NCBI GenBank assembly: GCA_964034945.1
Contig: OZ035960.1
Location: 67,634,994-67,698,993, forward strand
Reading direction: 5' to 3'
From: Chrysopilus asiliformis
Taxonomy: Eukaryota > Arthropoda > Insecta > Diptera > Rhagionidae
Length of the DNA stretch: 64,000 nt
The translations under genes were made by a program, and so were the position numbers. The notes under the pieces were generated by a model. That model made no database searches. It had not been told where the DNA came from and saw nothing but the letters and a program-made list of their open reading frames with translations. The first letter of the stretch is position 1. Every line of letters begins with the position of its first letter. Shown here in pieces: positions 9,320 to 19,609 of the stretch.

Positions 9320-10819
9320 GGGGACTATCTCCGAAGATTGTACTCTGGTTATACACTGCTGTAATCAGACCAATGGTATCCTATGGTGCTATAATCTGGT
9401 GGAAAAGAACAACTCTTTCTTCTGTCAAAAACGAACTCAATAAGCTCCAAAGACTTGCATGTATTAGTATTACTGGTGCGATGAGATCGTGCCCAACAGC
9501 TGCATTGGAGGTTATCTTAAACTTATTACCACTGGATTTATTCATCAAGGAGCAAGCTATGCTCTGTGCCTTTAGAATCAGCATTACTGGTCAAAGGAAA
9601 TCCAGCAACTGCAGCAAATCTCACATTTCTATCTGGAATGACCTAACGAATAAGATACCAGAGGCAGAAATGCCTATTGATTATCATATTGCAAAACTAC
9701 ACTTTGGTAAGAAATTTAAGGTGATTCTTCCAACAAGAGAGGAATGGAATCGGAACAGTCAAATGGTCCCTCTCACAAGCAACTGCTGGTTTACTGATGG
9801 ATCACTCAGAAATGAGGTGGCGGGTGCGGGTGTCTTTCATCCTAGACCCGCATACTGAAACTATCCCTCTATATTACTGAAACTATCCCTCTGGGGAAAA
9901 ATGTTACTGTGTTTCAGGCTGTGTTTCAATGTTACTGTGTTTCAGGCTGAAATAGCCCTATATTACTGAAACTATCCCTCTGGGGAAAAATGTTACTGTG
10001 TTTCAGGCTGAAATAGTAGCAATTTCCACTTGCGCAATGCTAATTTGTAACAACAATCCTATAGGCGAAGAGATCAACATATTCTCTGACAGTCAAGCGG
10101 CATTAATGGCGTTGAACTCCGTAGAGATGAAATCAAAACTTGTGGAAGAATGCTTCCTTAACCTTCAAAGGATTTCATGCAACAATACTGTATCCCTTAT
10201 ATGGGTCCCAGGACACAGCAACATCCAAGGCAATGAAGAAGCAGACAAATTAGCAAGACAGGGTGCTGATATCCTACCTGTAGGACCTGCTCCTTCGCTG
10301 CTAATCTCAGTAGCAACAATCAAAGCAATGATACATATATACAGCAGACAGCAACACAAGACGAGGTGGGCTAATGAAACTGTTGGACGACAAGCTAAAA
10401 AGTTTGGCTGTGAACCTAATCCAACCACGGCCAAAAAAGTACTAGGTCTGGGGAGAACTGGTATTGGACCGCTGGTCAGCGTACTAACGGGTCACAGTAA
10501 ACTCAACTACCACCTTCACAACATCAGGCTTTCGAGCGACCCTTCTTGCAACCTATGCGACGCAGAGGAAGAAACTGCAGAACACTATCTCTGCTTGTGT
10601 CCTTTCTTCCAAAACCGCAGACTAAACACCTTTGGCAGCCGCTTCTTAAAACCACTGGACATCGGTAAGATCCCTCCGAATAAAATTAAATTTAGAAGAT
10701 TCTTGCATGAGTAAGCTAGTAATAGCCAGATCCCTACAACAAAGCACAATGGACCCAACTGATGGTCTAAGTGCTTTTAGGGGCTGAGTATATCGGCTCC
10801 ATTCATATTATCTATCTAT
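9320..10819 (+). mobile_element. 5'-truncated LINE (non-LTR retrotransposon), 15-bp target duplication
   Basis: The 15-base word CTAAATACACATTAT occurs at 9305-9319 and again at 10820-10834, exactly bracketing a coding remnant of the C-terminal half of a LINE. The 3' end carries a short (TATC)n tract immediately before the second copy, a plausible tail. Target-primed reverse transcription commonly gives 5'-truncated copies with such duplications. The RNase H domain points to an I-group clade (I or LOA type). Confidence 0.9.
9322..10714 (+). pseudogene. LINE ORF2 C-terminal part: end of RT, RNase H, C-terminal Cys motif
   Basis: The first part (9322-9858) reads as the end of an I/LOA-type reverse transcriptase, with GLSPKIVLWLYTAVIRPMVS followed by a YGAIIWW word, then the RNase H start WFTDGS (first catalytic Asp). 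The second part (about 9998-10714) continues RNase H with FQAEI (Glu), FSDSQAA (Asp), VPGHSNIQGNEEAD (His and last Asp), and ends with a CNLC...H...C cysteine motif typical of these clades. The two parts lie in different frames. The cause is visible: the words ACTGAAACTATCCCTCT (9853, 9875, 9963) and TGTTACTGTGTTTCAGGCTG (9901, 9930, 9990) have been multiplied by local duplication. There is no Met start because of 5' truncation. The protein cannot be made intact. Confidence 0.9.
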
Positions 10820-10834
10820 CTAAATACACATTAT

Positions 10835-11333
10835 AAAATTACAAACTTGAAATTCAATCGGATATTAAAAGTTCACACTTGAAGATAAAAAAATTACAAT
10901 CTCAGTCTGAAATCTCTACCTCCATTTACCAACCTGACTCGGTAAAAGGACAAAAAGGGTAAATAAATCCTTGAAAATCCATTACCTTACCATTTGCATC
11001 GTGCTTCACACTGCACGCCTCCTAAACTCGCTTAACAAGGTATGTTTGCGAATTCCATTTGTAGAATAATTAAAAGAACATTATTTCGCATAAAATACGT
11101 CTAAAATTATTTATTTAATAAATAACTCATCGAATATAAAATTAACTATAAATCATTAAGAACCATTTTTGAATCAACTTATCGTAAACTACACATTAAT
11201 GATTGCATTGTGAATTGACACTCAAGTATCCTTGACATATCTAATCAGAAATGTCAAGTTTCTTTATGTTCCAATCAGTGCAGTGATCGTGTTTTCCTGT
11301 TTCGGTTTTTTGTGTTTTCCCTATGTTACGCCA
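10835..11333. other. No gene seen
   Basis: AT-rich, no recognisable coding frame or repeat end. It runs from the 3' flank of the LINE insertion to the left end of the Transib-like element. Confidence 0.5.
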
Positions 11334-11835
11334 CACTATAGGGCCAAAGTGCCATTCGGCGGTCAAAAATCCATAACTTTTGAACGGAATATTTTTGAAT
11401 GGAATGGGGTTTTTTTTGTTGGTTAGATAAAACTCCAAGCTTTATTTCCTCACAATCAGATCACCCACTCCCTCCCCTCCCCTACCCATCTGCATTTGAA
11501 ATCAAAAATTACCAAAATCTCGAGAACGGTTCTTCGTACAGAAAAAATCATTAATGACGAAAATATTTAGAATGCCATTTTACATATATCGTCAGTACAT
11601 AAAAATCGAATAGGAGCAACTTTCGAATAGGAGCAACCTTATATGGTGAAATAATCAAAACTATAATATTTGTTGTTGTAATATTTTTTTGGTTTTTGGT
11701 TTTGTTTTAAAGTTGTTTTTTAAATGTTATAAAAAAAATATAGCATTTTTAAAGACAACTTTTTTTTAATACGATTATTTTAATACAATTTGATACAAAT
11801 ACACATGACTAATATTATATTAAGTAGAGGAAAAA

Positions 11836-12315
11836 TTATATTCTAATAATGTCTTGATATACGTCGAATTTTAACAATTGTAGGATTTCTTGATCTTCCT
11901 CGTCATCCAATTCATATTTTGCATTTGTTAATTTAGAACGCAGAGAAGTTAAAAATGGATCTGACGATAGAAGTAATATACTCATCAAATCTTCATTTTG
12001 ATTGATTCTATCGTTTTTTCTAGTGTTGGTTAGTCTAAAATGTCTGTAGTCTTTATTTTTCGGTTCCTGAGCTTCTTCTGAAATCTCCTCAAGTGGTAAA
12101 ATGTTTTTTTTAATTATCAGCTTGCCATGGAAAAGCACTTTATGCATTGTTGCAGACATATTTCTCCAATTGTAATGTCTTTTATACAAATCAGCTGCGA
12201 ACTTGGCATATGATTCGAATTTATCTGGATTTACTGCCTGCTTGCTTGAAAGCATCGATAATATAACTTTCAATCGTCGAATTAATGTAAATTTCTTAAT
12301 ATTCTGTTGTAACAT
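11836..12315 (-). pseudogene. Transib/RAG1-like transposase, C-terminal fragment (159 codons)
   Basis: Transib transposases and the RAG1 recombinase share a DDE core. The C-terminal part of this frame contains MHKVLFHGKLII, then ISEEAQEPKNKDYRHFR, then NEDLMSILLLSSDPFL. This matches the order around the last catalytic Glu of RAG1 and Transib (FHK.L.H..III, a S-E-x-x-E-x-x-N-K block, FR, and an E-D-L helix). The Glu after Ser in ISEEAQE is the expected catalytic residue. The two catalytic Asp residues would lie upstream (beyond 12315 on the minus strand), where the frame is replaced by an ATATAC microsatellite and an unrelated repeat. It is therefore an inactive remnant. The Transib call comes from protein motif and TIR agreement. 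The motif comparison is from knowledge of the family, not from a search. Confidence 0.8.
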
Positions 12316-12559
12316 ATATACATATGTATATATGTATACCTAAGATATTTATTTTTATTGCTCTAATTATTCATAGTACCAGGAAGACCGAGCCATGCCC
12401 GGCGATCTCAAAATTCTCCTTCTACCTCTGTCTCTGAGTAATTGAATCCGATTGTAATAGCAACATGATTCGTATAATCAGGTTCAGGGAAATTGATTGT
12501 TTTGTAATTACTCTTTATCGTTGTCGATAGATATCTAAAAAGTGATATTTTTGGAATAC

Positions 12560-12900
12560 ATATCGAAAAACCTTACTCCCTAGCAATATTGCGAATTTTC
12601 ATTAAGATACCTTCACGTAATTCGAAGACACGATACCCCGAGGAGAGGGAAAAGTCAGGTTTGTAGTGGAAAAATGAACAGCCCTTAGCCCCTTTAGTAA
12701 TACTGTAAAGTTTCATTAATACCGGACCACCCAATACCCAATTCGAAGATCGAGGGGAATTCTCTCAGAGGTGAGACCTATCTAGATCGATTCCTTGTCC
12801 CCGAAAATCCCTAACCACCAAGTTTCGTGAAAATCGTTAGGCGGGTTTTCGTTGTGCAGTTATTTCTCGTATTATATTATAGGATACCAGTTTTAAACGG
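12560..12900 (-). repeat. Inverted relative of the repeat at 3781-4191
   Basis: The text from 12605 to 12895, read on the minus strand, follows the same order as 3785-4130: CCTATAATATAATA, a GTGCACAA-type word, CAGGCCTAACGATTTTC or its variant, the GGGATTTTCGGGGAC word, and GGTCCGATC-TTAATGAAACTTT. It sits inside the Transib-like element and probably inserted there. Confidence 0.65.
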
Positions 12901-13595
12901 TTTTACTGTCAATAAGGGTGATATTTAATGGTTTCAATAAGGGTGATATTTAACTGTATGGATAATATTCCGCTTTAATGTATATTAAAGTAATTAAAAC
13001 AATTTCCTAGCATATTAGAAGAAAAATCTTTGTCCATTGTTGTGACAAAGTAACAAATTAAAAAAAAATAATATGTAAGGAATCAGACTTTTGTTTACGG
13101 TGACTAGTGTTGCACGTAGTAGCAGATGAAATATGGATGTTTCGAAAGGTACATTGGCTATCATTTCCAACTTACACCTGACCGGTTCAAGCCGGAGCAT
13201 TTTTTGCAGCGGCATATATACAAAATTTCGCGAAAAAAATAGTACTTTTAGAATTCCCAGAATTCTGGAATAACAATTTTAAGAAAAAAAATGTAGTACT
13301 ACAAATTTTTAATTTTTATTATAGTTGCCTAAATATGTCCTCATTTTGATGATAAAATCGATTTTTCTGTACTAAGCGACTTAATAAAGTTAAAAAAATT
13401 TGTTGAAAATTCGAAAATTGAATTTTTACCAACTTTGACTCCATGGCGTTCGGAAATTACTTGTGACAGGAGAGTGTCCTTTTGGATTTCTAGGTTTCTA
13501 AGAATTCTCAACGCAATGATATAACCGAAATCCTTCAAAGGCAGAACTCAACATTTGTATTTTTGGCCGCCGAATGGCACTTTGGCCCCATAGTG

Positions 13596-14382
13596 CGCCG
13601 TCGCGAGTGTTGTTTTGCATAATAAGTGAAAACGTATGCATACCAATCTTAAATTTACTCCCATGATTATTTTATCCTTTTTAAAGGAATTTTTTTATTT
13701 CGGGGTTTTTAGATTTTCTTAGAACTTTTTTCTGATCGGGGGGTTTTTAAACAATTTATAAAGAAATTGATAAAACTTATTTGCTTGCAATTGTATGATA
13801 ACAAAAACCTGCAATCAAGCAAACATTCAATGGAAAAACTACTTCTATAAGAAGATAAGATATCAAAACAAACAAAAGAGAAGAAGACATTTAATGGGTA
13901 TCTTTAGTTTTGTTCTAATTAACTGAAAAACACGATACAAATGCTGATAATTTTTTTCCACTTGGAGTTTTTATAAATTTTTGATATTACTTCAGTTTTG
14001 TGATTCAGAATGAAAATACGGTGTGTATCACAATAAACTTAAAAAGTAATATAAAGTGTTAGGTGTATTTAATTTGTATTTAATAACAAGTGCAATTATG
14101 TCCTGTTTGAATTTTTTTTTCGGTAAAGTAAGATCATTCACTACAGAAGTGTATAGTTTTTCATCTCCAGATGTTTTTGAGGTACAGTGTTCATTTTTAT
14201 ACAATAAGCTGTACTTATATCTACATAAAAATAGACAAATTATTTTTTTTGAAGTAAAATAAGGCTAACCTTAACGTGTCAATTGGATAATTTTTGACTA
14301 AAATGAAAATTCGTTTTTTAACCGATTTCCAAATAGGAAAAGGTTTTCAATTCGACTCATATGCATTTTTACTTTCTTCGTA
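13596..14382. other. No gene; one MITE end at 13663-13712
   Basis: Bases 13663-13712 match one end of the MITE at 7855-8011 (ATTTACTCCCATGATTATTT then TATCCTTTTTAAAGG). Bases 14318-14356 hold a diverged copy of the AACCGACTTCC leader seen at 1811. The rest is AT-rich and unassigned; the short open frames show no family motif. Confidence 0.5.
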
Positions 14383-14952
14383 GCAGACCCTTCGTTGCCA
14401 GCTTAAAGTTTTGACGTGGATATGTCTTAGATTTTGGTTATAGGGTTACAAATTAGAAAATCTGCTTGCTGCCATGATAACAAATTTCCAATCGATGATA
14501 CTCGATAGTTTGTGGTGACATCCGAACAGAAACTGTGTTATAACATGCGGCCTACATTAATATATTGTTTAGGGTATGTTGTTATGTTAAACTATGTTCA
14601 ATTATTTTTTTAAAAATCAAAATCTAAGTTTTCACTGCCGTTGTTATGCTGTGTTTGCTGCTTGTAGTACCTATTTCACATTTATACTCTTTTTATGCTT
14701 TCTTTGTGTGCATTTTTTTATGCTTTCTCTTTCGTTCTCTAAAGAGAGAAATTTTGAGCTCCGCGGTACTGTTCGTAGGAGTCGGAACGATCGATGCACA
14801 TTTTTCCTTCTCCCTCCCAAAGAACGAAATTGTTTCTATTTAAGTTTTCGCTCCTTGTTCAAAGCGGTTTGTAGGTCTCACAAAAAAATGACTGAAAGCC
14901 TCGAGCAATGGCTGTTGGGTATGATGCACACACATATACATATAAGTATCCC

Positions 14953-15048
14953 ATTAGAATTTCTCGGCTTATACGGTCTGCAAAAACAGAAATAATATTG
15001 TTGTAATATTTTTGTTTTTGTAGACCGTATAACCCGAGAAATTCTAAT
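14953..15048. repeat. Palindromic hairpin, 36-bp arms
   Basis: ATTAGAATTTCTCGGCTTAT (14953) and onward to CAAAAACA (14988) is complemented at 15013-15048 with two mismatches. The loop is AT-rich. It resembles a small palindromic MITE and has no coding role. Confidence 0.85.
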
Positions 15049-15114
15049 AGGATTCAATGCTAAAAGGTCGAGTATAAACCATGAATCAGAAATGGTTCAA
15101 TGGTTAAACACTAA

Positions 15115-15781
15115 CAGCCTTATTAATAAAAAATCCCTAACACGGAGATAACTCATGTGCTAACTAACTCCGAGATAGCAAACTTATACATTAGTTAACT
15201 ATTCTTATTAATAAAAATTTTTCTTCCATATAATAGCTAACTCGTATTTTATTTAAAAATTTAGTTTGAATAAGGCAACCCTTGTGCTGAATTGTACCAA
15301 AAAATACGAAAATCTTTTACATTTAAGTCATATTTTGGTTTTTTAAATCCGTTTCCTTGGAGACGATATTAAAATAAGTCATATTTTGGTTTTTTAAATC
15401 CGTTTCCTTGGAGACAATATTAAAATAGGAGTGAAATTAATGTTTTTATTTTAATTGTGATTCACTGCAAAGTAATTAAAAGTGGAAAATTTAAAAATTG
15501 AAGGAAAGCGATCAGAAAAGTGGTGTTCAAGTGATAAGATAATATAATATAATAACATAAATTGCATTTTTTTAATGGATCATTGTTTCTTATAGTTCTT
15601 ATTGCAAGAGTTATGTGCCGTCAAGAGTTATCAACTCGTTAACTCGAGGGAATCGGTATGTTAGCTAACAGAGAGTTAACTAACGTCAGTTAAATCTTAA
15701 AAGTTTTTATTAATAAGAATTTCGAGTTATCCACTGCGTAAACCATTGATAAAAGTTAACTAACGTTTATTAATAAGGCTG
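15115..15781. mobile_element. MITE with CAGCCTTATTAATAAA ends and TAA target duplication
   Basis: CAGCCTTATTAATAAA (15115) is exactly complemented at the right end (15766-15781), and TAA flanks both sides (15112-15114 and 15782-15784). Three-base TWA duplications are typical of PIF/Harbinger elements, so this is probably a Harbinger-type MITE. Inner subterminal inverted words (CTTATTAATAAAAA near 15204 and TTTTTATTAATAAG near 15704) repeat the terminal motif. No transposase frame is present. Confidence 0.75.
15325..15426 (+). repeat. Two tandem 51-bp units
   Basis: AAGTCATATTTTGGTTTTTT and the following 31 bases (15325-15375) are repeated at 15376-15426 with one difference (GACGATATT against GACAATATT). 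The duplication is inside the MITE at 15115-15781 and looks recent. Confidence 0.92.
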
Positions 15782-15929
15782 TAAATATCAGGGATGAAAA
15801 TATTTCTCAATTGTTATATAAACTCACTTCTGATGAGGAATATTTATATCGACCAGAATAACACTCATGTCCGTAAAACTTATGTGTCGTCAAAAACTTA
15901 TACTCGATGTTTCTCGCTTTGTTTGATCC

Positions 15930-16440
15930 CAGCAGACCAAGTGAACGGTAAGTGATTCACTAGTGAACGTTTTAAGTCCACCCAAATGAACAAAACATTC
16001 GTTAGTGAGTTCACTAACGATTCTCAAGTAATTCACATTGCGGACTGAAATGACACCCACTAGTGAATCATCCAAGTGAATCGCTAGTGGTTCACTTCAG
16101 TGAGGTATGGGTGAATGTTTTTGGCTCTCTTTAGTGATTGAAACATTCACGTAGATGAATCACTAGTGATTCACTTAAGTGAGATAAGGGTGGATATTTC
16201 GCGCTCTCTTTAGTGAATAAAATGATCGTTTAGGTGAATCACTAGTGATTCACTTGGATGATTCACTAGTGGGTGTCATTTCAGTCCGCAAGGTGAATTA
16301 CTTGAGACTCGTTAGTGATTTACCTGAGTGAGGGAGAATGTTTTGTCGTTACTTTACCATATATTGGATTAATTAAGAAACGAATTATTATTCACCTTGC
16401 AGACTGAAACGGACATCTTCAGTGAACCCAAGTGATAGTA
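15930..16440. mobile_element. Foldback element built of GTGAATCACTAGTGATTCAC-type palindromes
   Basis: Arms of 60 bases at 16023-16082 and 16247-16306 are almost perfect complements. They include CACTAGTGAATCATCC and the word TGACACCCAC. Around and between them the palindrome TTCACTAGTGAA or GTGAATCACTAGTGATTCAC recurs at least six times in slightly varied form. A further diverged end lies near 16391 (ATTCACCTTGCAGACTGAAA), and related TTCACTTTAGGTGAATCTTC words appear at 17085-17220, so the whole element may reach 17.2 kb. The minus-strand frame 15890-16075 reads only through the repeat. Confidence 0.75.
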
Positions 16441-16510
16441 GGAGAAATTAGCCATGAATAGATTTGGTACTAAAAGTATTGAATAAAAAAATTTATTAGT
16501 AAAAAATATT

Positions 16511-16774
16511 TTATTTTTTAATATTATCAGTGGATTTTAAAATATTTTCATTTTCTTTGTGGTTTCGTTTTTGGACTCGTTCATTGGCATATTGAAAATG
16601 CCTTTTCAAAATGTGCTCAAAATTGGTGTCGTCACAATTGGGAAACCGCTGAAGAAATGCATCTGAAATATTTTTAATTATAAAGTTACCAATAAATTTT
16701 TTATGACATGTTTTTTTTAAATACGTCTTAAAGCAGCCAAAGTACTGGAGCTGCGAATACTTTTTTTTGTACAA
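16511..16774 (-). CDS. Short open frame of unknown nature (87 codons)
   Basis: I do not recognise this frame. The encoded peptide is Lys-rich and ends with a charged tail. The stretch FLQRFPNCDDTNFEHILKRH looks protein-like rather than random, and the frame lies between the GTGAATCAC foldback and a region with related TTCAC words, so it may be a leftover from the autonomous partner of that repeat. It has no signal peptide or membrane segment. It could equally be a chance frame in AT-rich DNA. Confidence 0.25.
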   Translation of the reverse strand: MYKKKYSQLQYFGCFKTYLKKTCHKKFIGNFIIKNISDAFLQRFPNCDDTNFEHILKRHFQYANERVQKRNHKENENILKSTDNIKK

Positions 16775-17033
16775 AAAAGACAGTATTGTTGAAATTCATG
16801 GTATTTTCACTCCTAAAACTAAAGTTGCACTCGTCCTTTTTTTACCAAAAAGTCGTAATTTGAGTGCAAATTTCTCTGCAGACATGAAAACACCATTTAA
16901 CAATTACCTTGCTCAATGTAAAGTCTAATAAACAAGTTTTTATTCACTAAACTTTAAAATAAACTTTTCGCATCAATTTCTCATCTCAAATGACCTAATT
17001 AAGCGGTAAAATAACAAAACCGTTAGTCAACTT

Positions 17034-17222
17034 TCCCATCTCTCTCTGTGCGTCGTTGCCACTCGCTCGCACAAAGTTCACCTTCCTTCACTTTAGGTGA
17101 ATCTTCACTTTTATTCACATAGGTGGAACAATAGCGAAAAATTAGCTCTCCCATCTCTCTCTCTGCGTCATTGCCACTCGCTCGCACAAAGTTCACCTTC
17201 CTTCACTTTAGGTGAATCTTCA
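17034..17222 (+). repeat. Direct repeat, about 75-bp units 113 bp apart
   Basis: CCCATCTCTCTCTGTGCGTC and the next 55 bases (from 17036) recur from 17149 with a few changes. Both copies end in GGTGAATCTTCA. The repeat is linked by sequence to the GTGAATCAC foldback upstream. Confidence 0.88.
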
Positions 17223-17263
17223 TCTGCTGGTTGGCTGGGATACGTGGTCTTTTTAATATTATG

Positions 17264-17345
17264 TTGCTTTTATGGGGTGGTGATGGGTGGATGATGGGTG
17301 GGTTAGCAGGGGGTGGGGTGAGGAGGGGAGGAGGGGGGAGACCCT
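17264..17345 (+). repeat. G-rich tract with many GGG runs (possible G-quadruplex)
   Basis: Between 17274 and 17340 the plus strand has at least seven runs of three or more G separated by short loops. A C-rich tract (ACCCCCCTACCACCCCCC) follows at 17403-17421 and could pair with it. In a region that is otherwise about two-thirds AT this composition stands out. Confidence 0.6.
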
Positions 17346-17583
17346 ATCATGCTATATATTTTAAAAATGTACTCTTCAGTACCTTTCATTTGAGATACCA
17401 CACACCCCCCTACCACCCCCCAGAAAAAAGTTTCATACAAAGTACAAAAAAAATATCGTTTTCATTTACTTTACATTAAATAATAATTTCTTATCATGCA
17501 TTGAAAATTATTTGAAATCGTACCTAGCCACACCATACAAAATCGAACAAATGAGTTTTTCGTCAGCTCAGCGAAATAAAACT

Positions 17584-17710
17584 CATTGGAACTGATGTTT
17601 ATTTACAAGAAATATTTATCTCTCATTAGAACTGATATTTATTTTCAGGAAATATTTATCTCTCATTAGAACTGATATTTATTTACAGAAAATATTTATC
17701 TCTCTTCGTG
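17584..17710 (+). repeat. Three tandem 40-bp units
   Basis: GAACTGATRTTTATTT recurs at 17589, 17629 and 17669, each followed by AAATATTTATCTCTC. The period is exactly 40 bases. It is non-coding. Confidence 0.9.
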
Positions 17711-17863
17711 AGTTTTTCCTCGCATAAGTAAAAATCATCTCCTTCAGAGATATTTTTTCACACAATGAAAACGTTATTAATTGTGAGTGAAATTTGAAAT
17801 GAGATAAAGAGAGAAAAAAAAAACTCTTATTTTCATCTCTGCTAAATGTATAAGTAGGGGAAA

Positions 17864-18450
17864 TATGGCCAAAATGACATACTGTTTACTTTTTCGATAA
17901 CAACTCTTTTGTTTTAAGAAAAAACAATATGATAATTTACAAATTAATTCTTTGGTTCAATACCAATTCATATTCCATACCATTTAATTTAAGGAAATGC
18001 AAATAAAAAAAAATATGAGTCAAAATTCGGAGACCTACGAAAGTTCGCTTTGTTCATACCTATGGGCAAAACGACATATAAACTATGGACAAAATGACAT
18101 ATCGAAATGACATGAGTAATTACACACATAGTTCACAAATAAAATTTTTTTCCTCTTTTAGCGCATCGGCGCAGCAATTATTCCTCCTTTGGAGTATCGG
18201 CGCAGGAAGCCCAGCGAAAACATGTCATATATTGTACCCAAGTCTCACCAGGTTTGAAACGCGAATAAAGGTCGTTGCAATAAATGCAGGGACAGTCATC
18301 TTCGTCCTCGTTGTCAGCTGCAAGGTCTTCATTTTCGATGTCGTCCATAAAAAAAGCTTTGATGACCTTCCTTTTATTCTTTTTGGATATATTTTCCGGT
18401 GCATACCTGTGTCGTTTTGTCCATATTATCAGTATGTCATTTTGTCCATA
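17864..18450 (-). mobile_element. Pogo-like DNA element relic with TATGGMCAAAATGACATACTG ends
   Basis: The left end at 17864-17884 is complemented at 18430-18450 with one mismatch, and a second inner copy of the ATGGACAAAATGACATA word lies at 18083-18102. The minus strand carries a transposase-like C-terminus (18178-18471). At about 590 bp it is a heavily deleted derivative; full pogo-type elements are about 2 kb or more. Confidence 0.6.
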
Positions 18451-18471
18451 TACTATAATTGAGACTTTCAT
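18178..18471 (-). pseudogene. Pogo-type transposase C-terminal zinc-finger remnant
   Basis: Many insect pogo/Tigger-type transposases end with a short PHD-like finger of the form C..C(n)W.qC..C..W.H..C. The end of this frame reads CPCIYCNDLY, then GETWVQYMTCFRWASCAD, which follows that spacing. Two expected ligands are changed: the first Cys of the second pair is Tyr (WVQY) and the His is Ser (WAS). An acidic stretch (NEDEDD) precedes the finger, also usual. The DDE catalytic core is absent. The frame starts inside the terminal repeat, so the Met is fortuitous. The family assignment rests on this motif plus the surrounding inverted ends. Confidence 0.6.
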
Positions 18472-18660
18472 ATAAAAAAAATATTAAAAGTCAACGGCTG
18501 AAATGCTGAATTTTTATTTTCCATTGATTTGAATTCCTCCTTGGGAGCAGAACGAAAGACTAGAAATAGGAGCTTTTTGAACACTGTATGTATGATATTT
18601 ATTTCATACTTGTCTTATCATAAACAAATAATAACTAAAATTATTTTGAAATAAAAATTT

Positions 18661-18892
18661 GTTTCCTTAATTTCCTTTTCACTAAAATTTCTTACTTAAA
18701 TATCTATTGTCGATCGTTGTAGGTGGATCCACGTCTTCTGGCCGTCTCTACGAGACAGACACCTTCTTTTTTGTATAAATTTTAGAATGCCAAAAAAACC
18801 ATAAATAACTTAAAAAGACGTGGATCCCCCTACACCGATCGCCAATAGATATTTAAGTAAGAAATTTTAGTGAAAAGGAAACTAAAGAAACA
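18661..18892. mobile_element. Foldback with about 77-bp arms
   Basis: The arm at 18661-18737 (containing CTTACTTAAATATCTATTG and GGTGGATCCACGTCTT) pairs with 18815-18892 with few mismatches. The loop (18762-18814) holds a minus-strand segment of the Helitron-like repeat (GTATAAATTTTAGAATGCC). The word GACGTGGAT occurs at the inner edge of both arms and again at the ends of the large inverted repeat (14407 and 19915). Confidence 0.85.
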
Positions 18893-18960
18893 ATTTGATT
18901 GACCGTAATGTTACGTTTAGACCTGCCTTACACGTTCAATATTTTTGCTTCAATATAGTC

Positions 18961-19022
18961 CTTACACGTTCAATATATTGAACACAACCAAAATATTGTT
19001 CGATATATTGAACGTATAAGGT
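18961..19022. repeat. Palindromic cluster around GTTCAATATATTGAAC
   Basis: GTTCAATATATTGAAC at 18968-18983 is a perfect 16-base palindrome. A near copy (GTTCGATATATTGAAC) follows at 18998-19013, and CCTTACAC or GTATAAGG brackets the pair. It looks like a short palindromic repeat. Confidence 0.7.
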
Positions 19023-19609
19023 GCCCATTACGGGATGTGCCTTTCCGTTTGGTGAATTTCGGCATCTCGTACCTAAAAATCAAATTTCACTTGCAACACA
19101 ACGAACAAATGTTTAATTCTAAAATGTTATAGTGCATTTTCATAAATATACTCGGAAGTTGCGCAAATTTCACAAAACATTTTCTCCCATCTCCCCGTAA
19201 TACTTAGTTGTTTAGTAATTTGCGAAAGTAAACTAACTAAACGAATAACATATAACCGGGTTATTTATTAAGCAAAATCTTTTGTGTTATTTGCAGAACT
19301 TGCATTCATGAAAACGCCCATAGATGAAAAACAAATAAAAATCAAAATAAAATAAAATTACACGATAAAAACAACAAAGCCATTTCAATTTACAGCAACT
19401 AAAATCTTAAACACAATCCGCCTGCTCACACAACTCGTATACAGAAATTAAAGGAAACACTGGGTAATCAAGAGAAGCAGTCAAGAGAAACAATCAAGTA
19501 AAATGAACTTCCAGAACCAGAACAACCCATATAGAGAAGAGAAACAATCAAGAGTAAAAGCTTTCACTCAACCTCAACATACTTTGTCGTGTTCTCTTTT
19601 CTGTGCCTT
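19023..19609. other. No gene seen
   Basis: AT-rich stretch between the palindromic cluster and the right arm of the large inverted repeat. There is no convincing frame or repeat end. Confidence 0.45.

Larger units (their letters stand above)
11334..13595 (-). mobile_element. Transib-like DNA transposon relic, CACTATRGGGCCAAAG ends
   Basis: The left end CACTATAGGGCCAAAG (11334) and the complementary right end (to 13595) are inverted repeats that continue inward through TGCCATTCGGCGG. The flanking five bases are CGCCA and CGCCG. Known Transib elements start CACWATG, make 5-bp GC-rich duplications of the CGNCG type and encode a RAG1-related transposase. All three features fit, and the minus strand carries a matching transposase C-terminus at 11836-12315. 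Length is 2262 bp, shorter than the roughly 3 kb of complete elements, and the middle is replaced by repeats (12340-12900). Confidence 0.8.
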
